Positions 6,509 through 10,812 of a DNA stretch of 10,812 bases are shown here, piece after piece (within the stretch, counting starts at the first letter, position 1; each line of letters begins with the position of its first letter). Origin of the DNA: Microcella sp. (lineage in GTDB: Bacteria; Actinomycetota; Actinomycetes; Actinomycetales; Microbacteriaceae); the NCBI GenBank assembly GCA_020216895.1, contig JAIWOM010000028.1, forward strand, positions 1 through 10,812, given 5' to 3'. Under the pieces are notes generated by a model. The model made no database searches, was not told the origin of the DNA, and saw nothing but the letters and a program-made list of their open reading frames with translations. The position numbers and the translations under genes are program-made.

Positions 6509-6556
6509 TAAAGGGGCGCATCCTGACTCGCTTAGCGCCCGTTTGCCCCAGATCTG
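6498..6556. repeat. Imperfect 22-bp inverted repeat in convergent intergenic region
   Basis: The arms at 6498-6519 and 6535-6556 are inverted copies with 3 mismatches in 22 bp, separated by 15 nt. Each arm begins with the CAGATCTG-type core and ends with GGGCGC. It could act as a bidirectional terminator for the small gene (+) and panB (-), though no T tract follows on either strand. A further outer pair, CCACCCT (6484-6490) with AGGGTGG (6569-6575), encloses the whole structure. Confidence 0.7.
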
Positions 6557-6570
6557 CCCCAACGGGGCAG
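6554..6570. terminator. GC-rich hairpin CTGCCCC-aac-GGGGCAG downstream of panB
   Basis: A perfect 7-bp stem with a 3-nt loop lies 20 bp past the panB stop on the minus strand. Its left arm overlaps the second AGATCT core, so it and the larger inverted repeat cannot both form fully. A terminator role is inferred from the position between convergent genes; the U tract is missing. Confidence 0.4.
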
Positions 6571-6590
6571 GGTGGGGCGAGTGAGGAACG

Positions 6591-7439
6591 CTAGTCGGTG
6601 CGGTCGCGGAGGGCCTGCTCGGCGCTCTCGTCGCTGTAGCTGTGCGCCTCGTCGGGGTAGGCGCCCGACTCGACGTCGGCCTTGAACGCGAGCGCCGCAT
6701 CCGTCAGCACCTTGCGGAGGTTCGCATACTGCTTGACGAACTTCGGGATGCGCCCGCCGGTCAGCCCGGCCCAGTCGGTCCAGACGACGAGCTGCCCGTC
6801 GCAGTGCGGGCCGCCGCCGACGCTGATGGTCGGGATGCTGAGCTCGGCCGTGATGCGCTTCGCGACCTCGGCGGGGATCATCTCGAGCACGACGGCGAAC
6901 GCGCCGGCCTCCTCGACGGCGTGGGCGTCGGCGAGCAGCTGCTCGGCCGCCGCGCCGCGGCCCTGGATCACGTGGCCGCCGAGCCCGTGCTCGCTCTGCG
7001 GGGTGAACCCGATATGCGCCATGACCGGGATGCCCGCCGACACGATGCGCCGGATCTGCTTGGCCGACCGCACGCCGCCCTCGAGCTTCACGGCGTGCGC
7101 TCCCGTCTCCTTCATGAACCGGAACGCCGTATGCAGGGCCTCCTCGGGCCCGGTCTCGTACGAGCCGAAGGGCATGTCGGCGACGACGAGTGCGCGCTTC
7201 ACGCCGCTCACGACGCCGCGCGTTAGGGGGATCAGGTCGTCGATCGTGACGGGCAGCGTCGTGTCGTAGCCGAGCACCGTATTGCCCGCCGAGTCGCCGA
7301 CGAGCAGGAAGTCGATGCCGGCCTCGTCGAAGATCTGCGCGGTCAGCACGTCGTACGACGTGAGCCCGGTGATCTTGATGCCCTGCTCCTTCGCTCGCGC
7401 GAAGTGACGGGTGCGGACGCGCTTCGGTGCCTCAGCCAT
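6591..7439 (-). CDS. panB: 3-methyl-2-oxobutanoate (ketopantoate) hydroxymethyltransferase
   Basis: This 282-residue cytoplasmic enzyme transfers a hydroxymethyl group from 5,10-methylene-tetrahydrofolate to 2-ketoisovalerate, giving ketopantoate, the first step of pantothenate and CoA synthesis. Its (beta/alpha)8 barrel signatures are clear: [14 protein letters not shown] (28-41), VGDSAGN with metal ligand D49, [11 protein letters not shown] with metal ligand D88, AVKLEGG with K118, IGFTPQS (143-149), IQGRG (158-162), the catalytic E186 in VVLEMIP and [12 protein letters not shown] (205-216). The length is normal, with a short acidic C-terminal tail. ATG 7439 lacks a Shine-Dalgarno but has a -10 box 7 nt upstream, so the mRNA is probably leaderless. 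It follows nadE by 22 bp and may also be read through from it. No panC or panD is adjacent. Confidence 0.97.
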   Translation of the reverse strand: MAEAPKRVRTRHFARAKEQGIKITGLTSYDVLTAQIFDEAGIDFLLVGDSAGNTVLGYDTTLPVTIDDLIPLTRGVVSGVKRALVVADMPFGSYETGPEEALHTAFRFMKETGAHAVKLEGGVRSAKQIRRIVSAGIPVMAHIGFTPQSEHGLGGHVIQGRGAAAEQLLADAHAVEEAGAFAVVLEMIPAEVAKRITAELSIPTISVGGGPHCDGQLVVWTDWAGLTGGRIPKFVKQYANLRKVLTDAALAFKADVESGAYPDEAHSYSDESAEQALRDRTD

Positions 7440-7446
7440 GCGCCCC

Positions 7447-7452
7447 ACCCTA
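7447..7452 (-). promoter_or_regulatory. -10 box of a leaderless panB promoter
   Basis: On the minus strand this reads TAGGGT, followed by 7 nt (GGGGCGC) and the panB ATG, the same geometry as map and nadE in this window. It lies in the 22-bp gap after nadE. No -35 of standard form is seen around 7470-7475. Confidence 0.45.
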
Positions 7453-7461
7453 GCCCGGGAG

Positions 7462-9195
7462 CTAGCGCGTCGGGCGGTAGGTGATGGGCATCCGGCGATC
7501 GCGGCCGAAGGCCATGCCCGAGATCTTGGGCCCGATCGCGCCCTGCCGGCGCTTCCACTCGGCGCGGTCGACGAGCCGCGTGACGAAGTCGACCGTCGCG
7601 GCATCGAAGCCGAGGGCGACGACGTCGTCGCGGCCGAGCTCGCGCCCGACGTAGGCGTCGAGGATCGCGTCGAGCACCTCGTAGGGCGGCAGTGTGTCCT
7701 GGTCGACCTGGCCCGGCCGTAGCTCGGCGCTCGGCGGCTTGGTGATCGAGCTCTCCGGGATCGGCGGGGTCCCACCGCGTGCCACGGCGGCCTCGTTGCG
7801 CCACCGCGCGAGCTCCCAGACGAGCATCTTCGGCACGTCCTTGATCGGCGCGAACCCGCCGACCGAGTCGCCGTAGATCGTGGAGTAGCCGACGGCGAGC
7901 TCGGTCTTGTTGCCGGTGGTGAGCACGAGGTGCCCGTGCATGTTCGACAGCCCCATGAGGATGATCGCGCGGATGCGCGCCTGCAGGTTCTCGGCGGCCA
8001 CGCCGTCGAGCGCGAGCTGGGTCTCGACGGGCGCAACCAGGTCGGCGATCGGCTCGACCGAGTAGTGCAGTCCGATGCGCTCCGCCAGATCGTCGGCGTC
8101 GCTGCGCGAGTGATCCGAGCTCCAGCGCGAGGGCATCGACACGCCGTAGACGTTTTCGGCCCCGATCGCATCGGCGGCGATCGCCGCGCAGACAGCCGAG
8201 TCGATGCCGCCCGACAGCCCGAGGATCACGCTGCGGAACCCGTTCTTGCGCACGTAGTCCCGCGTGCCGGTGACGAGGGCGTTCCAGAGCTGCTCGCGAT
8301 CATCCGGCAATGCCGCGATATCGACCGGCACGGGACGCTCGCCGCCCGCCGCTCCGCCCGCGAGCTCGACGCGCCGCACGTTCGGGGGCAGCTCGGTGTC
8401 GGTGGCGGCGGCCGCCTCCACGTCGACCACGAGGAGGTGCTCGACGAACTGGGGGGCCCGGGCCAGGATCGTGCCCTGCCCGTCGACGACGACGCTGTCG
8501 CCGTCGAACACGAGGTCGTCCTGCCCGCCGACGATGTTGACGTAGGCGACGACGGTGTCGGTCTCGACCGCCCGGCGGGTGACGAGGGGCAGGCGCACCT
8601 CGTCCTTGTCGCGCTCGAAGGGGGAGGCGTTGATGACGAGCAGCACGCCGGCGTCGGATTCCAGCACGCGGCCGACCGGGCCGCCGTCGCGCCAGAGATC
8701 CTCGCAGATGATGAGGGCGACGTCGGCGCCGCCCAGCCGCAGCACGAGCAGCTCGTCGCCCGGGATGAAGATGCGGTACTCGTCGAAGACCCCGTAGTTG
8801 GGCAGGTGGTGCTTGGCGTAGCGTGCGACGATACGGCCGCCCTGGAGGACGCTCGCGCAGTTCTGGGCGATCGCGGTGGGCGCGTTCGAGGTGCCGAGCA
8901 GCCGGGGCTCGTGCGGGCCGTCGGGATGCCCGACGACGACCGGCAGGTGCCCGAGCCCCTCGGTCTCGAGGCGAGCGGCGAGGGCGGTGACGGCCGCCCC
9001 GGCGTCGACGAGGAACGACGGCCGCGAGGCGAGGTCCTCGATGGGGTAGCCGGTGAGCGCCATCTCGCCGAGGGCGAGCAGATCGGCGCCCTGCGCGGCC
9101 GCTGCGCGGGCGGCCGCGACGATCTGCTCGGCATTGCCGGCGAGGTCGCCGACGACCGGGTTCGACTGGGCGAGAGCCAAGCGCAGGCGGGGCAT
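7462..9195 (-). CDS. nadE: Glutamine-dependent NAD+ synthetase
   Basis: This 577-residue two-domain enzyme makes NAD+ from deamido-NAD+ with ATP, using ammonia released from glutamine. Residues 1-275 are a nitrilase-type glutaminase with the triad E44 ([10 protein letters not shown]), K128 ([16 protein letters not shown]) and C164 ([11 protein letters not shown]). Residues 295-577 are the ATP-pyrophosphatase synthetase domain, with the P-loop SGGIDSA (328-334), [15 protein letters not shown] (353-367), [19 protein letters not shown] (426-444) and [20 protein letters not shown] (486-505). The intact triad means it can use glutamine rather than only free ammonia. ATG 9195 has a -10 box 7 nt upstream and no Shine-Dalgarno. 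It is divergent from glnA2, whose product makes its co-substrate glutamine, and lies just upstream of panB. Confidence 0.97.
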   Translation of the reverse strand: MPRLRLALAQSNPVVGDLAGNAEQIVAAARAAAAQGADLLALGEMALTGYPIEDLASRPSFLVDAGAAVTALAARLETEGLGHLPVVVGHPDGPHEPRLLGTSNAPTAIAQNCASVLQGGRIVARYAKHHLPNYGVFDEYRIFIPGDELLVLRLGGADVALIICEDLWRDGGPVGRVLESDAGVLLVINASPFERDKDEVRLPLVTRRAVETDTVVAYVNIVGGQDDLVFDGDSVVVDGQGTILARAPQFVEHLLVVDVEAAAATDTELPPNVRRVELAGGAAGGERPVPVDIAALPDDREQLWNALVTGTRDYVRKNGFRSVILGLSGGIDSAVCAAIAADAIGAENVYGVSMPSRWSSDHSRSDADDLAERIGLHYSVEPIADLVAPVETQLALDGVAAENLQARIRAIILMGLSNMHGHLVLTTGNKTELAVGYSTIYGDSVGGFAPIKDVPKMLVWELARWRNEAAVARGGTPPIPESSITKPPSAELRPGQVDQDTLPPYEVLDAILDAYVGRELGRDDVVALGFDAATVDFVTRLVDRAEWKRRQGAIGPKISGMAFGRDRRMPITYRPTR

Positions 9196-9201
9196 ACCCG
9201 T

Positions 9202-9208
9202 TAGCCTA
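9202..9208. promoter_or_regulatory. Overlapping divergent -10 boxes of nadE and glnA2
   Basis: The sequence TTAGCCTAA (9201-9209) contains TAGCCT on the plus strand (9202-9207) and TAGGCT on the minus strand (9208 to 9203). The minus box is followed by exactly 7 nt and the nadE ATG, giving a leaderless mRNA. The plus box would start transcription near 9214 and give glnA2 a leader of about 29 nt containing GAGGGAG. The two -10 boxes share five bases, so the promoters should exclude each other at any moment. Confidence 0.45.
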
Positions 9209-9242
9209 ATGGCGGGTTTTCGGCCGTGATCGAGGGAGAGAT

Positions 9243-10601
9243 GTGAGCACCGGACTGGGTGGCATGGACAAGCAGCGCGACTTCGTCCTCCGCACGATCG
9301 AGGAGCGCGGCGTCAAGTTCGTGCGGCTGTGGTTCACCGACGTCGTCGGCACCCTCAAGATGGTCGCGGTCGCCCCGGCCGAGGTCGAGGGCGCGTTCGC
9401 CGAGGGCCTCGGTTTCGACGGCTCGGCGATCGAGGGATTCTCGCGCGCCTACGAGGCCGACGTGCTCGCCCACCCCGACCCGACCACCTTCCAGATCCTT
9501 CCCTGGCGCGGTGAGGTCGACCCGACCGCGCGCATGTTCTGCGACATCACGACCCCCGACGGCCAGCCCGCGGCCGCCGATCCGCGGCACGTGCTGAAGC
9601 GCACGCTCGCGAAGGCCGCCGATCGCGGCTTCACGTTCTACACGCACCCCGAGATCGAGTTCTACCTGCTGAAGAGCAGCAAGTACGGCCCCGAGGGCCC
9701 GCAGCCGGTCGATGCGGCGGGCTACTTCGACAACGTGCCCGGCGGCACCGCCCACGACTTCCGTCGCCGCGCGGTGCGCATGCTCGAAGACCTCGGCATC
9801 TCGGTCGAGTTCAGCCACCACGAGGCCGGCCCGGGTCAGAACGAGATCGACCTGCGCTACGCCGACGCCCTGACGACGGCCGACAACATCATGACCTTCC
9901 GCACCGTGGTGAAGGAGGTCGCCATCGAGCAGGGCGTGTACGCCACGTTCATGCCCAAGCCGCTGGCGGCGCATCCCGGGTCGGGCATGCACACGCACCT
10001 GTCGCTCTTCGAAGGCGACACGAACGCGTTCTTCGACCCGGCCGGGCAGTACCAGCTGTCGACGATCGGTCGGCAGTTCGTCGCCGGCCTGCTGACCCAC
10101 GCGCCCGAGATCACCGCGGTCACCAACCAGTTCGTCAACTCGTACAAGCGGCTGTGGACGGGTGACGAGGCCCCCAGCTACGTGACCTGGGGCCACAACA
10201 ACCGCTCGGCCCTCGTGCGTGTGCCGCTCTACAAGCCCGGCAAGGGCCAGAGCGCCCGTGTCGAATACCGCGGCATGGACTCGGCGGCGAACCCGTATTT
10301 GGCGTTCTCGCTGCTGCTCGCCGCGGGGCTGAAGGGCATCGAGGAGGGCTACGAGCTGCCGCCCGAGGCCGAGAACACGGTCTGGGAGCTCAGCGAGTCC
10401 GAGCGCCGCGCCCTCGGCTACAAGCCGCTGCCGTCGAGCCTCGACCGCGCCCTCGGCCTCATGGAGGAGAGCGAGCTCGTCGCCGAGACCCTCGGCGAGC
10501 AGGTGTTCAACTACGTGCTGCTGAACAAGCGCCGCGACTGGGCGGCGTACCGCGCACAGGTGACACCGTTCGAGCTCGAGAGCAACCTCGAGATCCTCTA
10601 G
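9243..10601 (+). CDS. glnA: Type I glutamine synthetase, GlnA2-like
   Basis: This 452-residue enzyme ligates ammonia (or, in some actinobacterial GlnA paralogues, another amine) to glutamate with ATP. Typical motifs are GFDGSAIEGFSR (57-68), HPEIEFYLL with E138/E140, HHEAGPGQNEIDLRYADAL with E194/E201, HPGSGMHTHLSLFEG (244-258), NNRSALVRVP with R321, and VEYRGMDSAANPYLAF with E341. It follows M. tuberculosis GlnA2 (Rv2222c) closely, from MDKQRDFVLRTIEERG to the LPSSLDRAL and NKRRDW blocks. I chose GTG 9243 because GAGGGAG lies just before it; ATG 9264 (445 residues) is a strong alternative since it coincides with the mycobacterial start. In the segment GYELPPE, Y370 aligns with the adenylylated tyrosine of GSI-beta (LYDLPPE), although GlnA2 types are not generally regarded as adenylylated. 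glnE follows by 18 bp. The substrate could be something other than ammonia, which sequence alone cannot settle. Confidence 0.95.
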   Translation: MSTGLGGMDKQRDFVLRTIEERGVKFVRLWFTDVVGTLKMVAVAPAEVEGAFAEGLGFDGSAIEGFSRAYEADVLAHPDPTTFQILPWRGEVDPTARMFCDITTPDGQPAAADPRHVLKRTLAKAADRGFTFYTHPEIEFYLLKSSKYGPEGPQPVDAAGYFDNVPGGTAHDFRRRAVRMLEDLGISVEFSHHEAGPGQNEIDLRYADALTTADNIMTFRTVVKEVAIEQGVYATFMPKPLAAHPGSGMHTHLSLFEGDTNAFFDPAGQYQLSTIGRQFVAGLLTHAPEITAVTNQFVNSYKRLWTGDEAPSYVTWGHNNRSALVRVPLYKPGKGQSARVEYRGMDSAANPYLAFSLLLAAGLKGIEEGYELPPEAENTVWELSESERRALGYKPLPSSLDRALGLMEESELVAETLGEQVFNYVLLNKRRDWAAYRAQVTPFELESNLEIL

Positions 10602-10619
10602 CCCGTCCGGGCTCTCGTC

Positions 10620-10812
10620 ATGTCCCGCCCGCCCTCCACGCTCTCCGAGCTCGCCCGCCTCGGCTTCGCCGAGCTGAGCGCCGCCCGCGCGACCCTCGGC
10701 GACCTCGACGAGCACCTCGAGGCCTTCGGGGCCGCCGCCGACCCCGACCGGGCGCTGCGGCTGCTCGTGCGGCTGCGCGAGCAGCATCCGGATGCCCTCC
10801 GCCCGGTGCTCG
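10620..10812 (+). CDS. glnE: N-terminal part of glutamine synthetase adenylyltransferase/deadenylylase (3' truncated by window)
   Basis: The first 64 residues are visible (MSRPPSTLSELARLGFAELS, then AADPDRALRLLVRLREQHPD) and match the start of actinobacterial GlnE: a helical ARLGF..L..A segment followed by the ..ADPD.AL..L.RL.. helix. The full enzyme is about 1000 residues with two nucleotidyltransferase domains, and it adds or removes AMP on a tyrosine of the housekeeping glutamine synthetase GlnA1. The gene begins 18 bp after glnA2, so the pair is probably co-transcribed. No Shine-Dalgarno is visible; the gap holds only a small AGCCC-gtcc-GGGCT hairpin (10600-10613). The glnA2-glnE pairing matches Rv2222c-Rv2221c in M. 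tuberculosis. Assignment relies on the short N-terminus and this synteny. Confidence 0.85.
   Translation, partial: MSRPPSTLSELARLGFAELSAARATLGDLDEHLEAFGAAADPDRALRLLVRLREQHPDALRPVL

Noticed and set aside
7930..9204. A 424-codon plus-strand open frame opposite nadE
   Set aside because: It is antisense to nadE with the same low-complexity shadow composition and no motif.
9196..9215. TTAGCCTAA as a DtxR/IdeR iron box
   Set aside because: Only about half of the 19 positions fit once the flanks are included; overlapping -10 boxes explain it better.
9201..10787. A 528-codon open frame on the minus strand opposite glnA2
   Set aside because: It lies wholly antisense to the unmistakable glnA2 and glnE frames, has low-complexity composition (Val, Gly, Arg, His, Glu) and no recognisable domain. 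Such frames arise from the GC-rich third positions of the real gene.

Overview
The window looks like core chromosome of a high-GC Gram-positive bacterium of the Actinomycetota, most likely a member of the Microbacteriaceae. The signs are GC-rich third codon positions throughout, frequent GTG starts, a class A RNase P RNA of actinobacterial type, a polyphosphate glucokinase, a glutamine-dependent two-domain NAD synthetase and a GlnA2-type glutamine synthetase followed by glnE. Several genes (zinc-ribbon protein, RNase H, panB, glnA2, glnE) are also near neighbours in Mycobacterium tuberculosis (Rv2221c to Rv2229c, from memory), so this appears to be an ancestral actinobacterial neighbourhood with extra genes interspersed. 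I see no mobile element, tRNA, CRISPR array or phage gene.

Layout, left to right. The 3' end of a zinc-ribbon-family gene overlaps a single-domain RNase H gene (+), followed by rnpB (+). Two minus-strand genes converge on rnpB: an SDR-fold protein with an N-terminal four-cysteine knuckle, and upstream of it a VIT1/CCC1-type metal transporter. A 174-bp divergent intergenic region with a candidate DtxR/IdeR-like palindrome separates the transporter from a membrane fatty-acid desaturase (+). Converging on the desaturase is a probable map-ppgK operon (-; methionine aminopeptidase, then polyphosphate glucokinase). Divergent from map is a small SPOR-like protein gene (+, 59 aa). A 108-bp intergenic stretch packed with nested inverted repeats separates it from the convergent panB. 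Upstream of panB lies nadE (-). nadE is divergent from glnA2 (+), with only 47 bp between them, and glnE (+) begins at the right edge and runs out of the window.

The genes are mostly housekeeping: RNA processing (RNase P, RNase H), cofactor synthesis (PanB for pantothenate/CoA, NadE for NAD), nitrogen assimilation and its control (GlnA2, GlnE), protein N-terminal maturation (Map), glucose phosphorylation (PpgK) and lipid desaturation. NadE and GlnA2 are linked metabolically, because NadE consumes glutamine.

The less ordinary signals are regulatory or structural. Three genes (map, panB, nadE) have a TANNNT -10 box exactly 7 nt before the ATG and no Shine-Dalgarno, which implies leaderless mRNAs. 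The nadE and glnA2 -10 boxes overlap in one near-palindromic sequence. The panB/small-gene intergenic region is an unusually dense set of dyads. The SDR-fold protein lacks the catalytic tyrosine. No convincing new multi-gene system was found.
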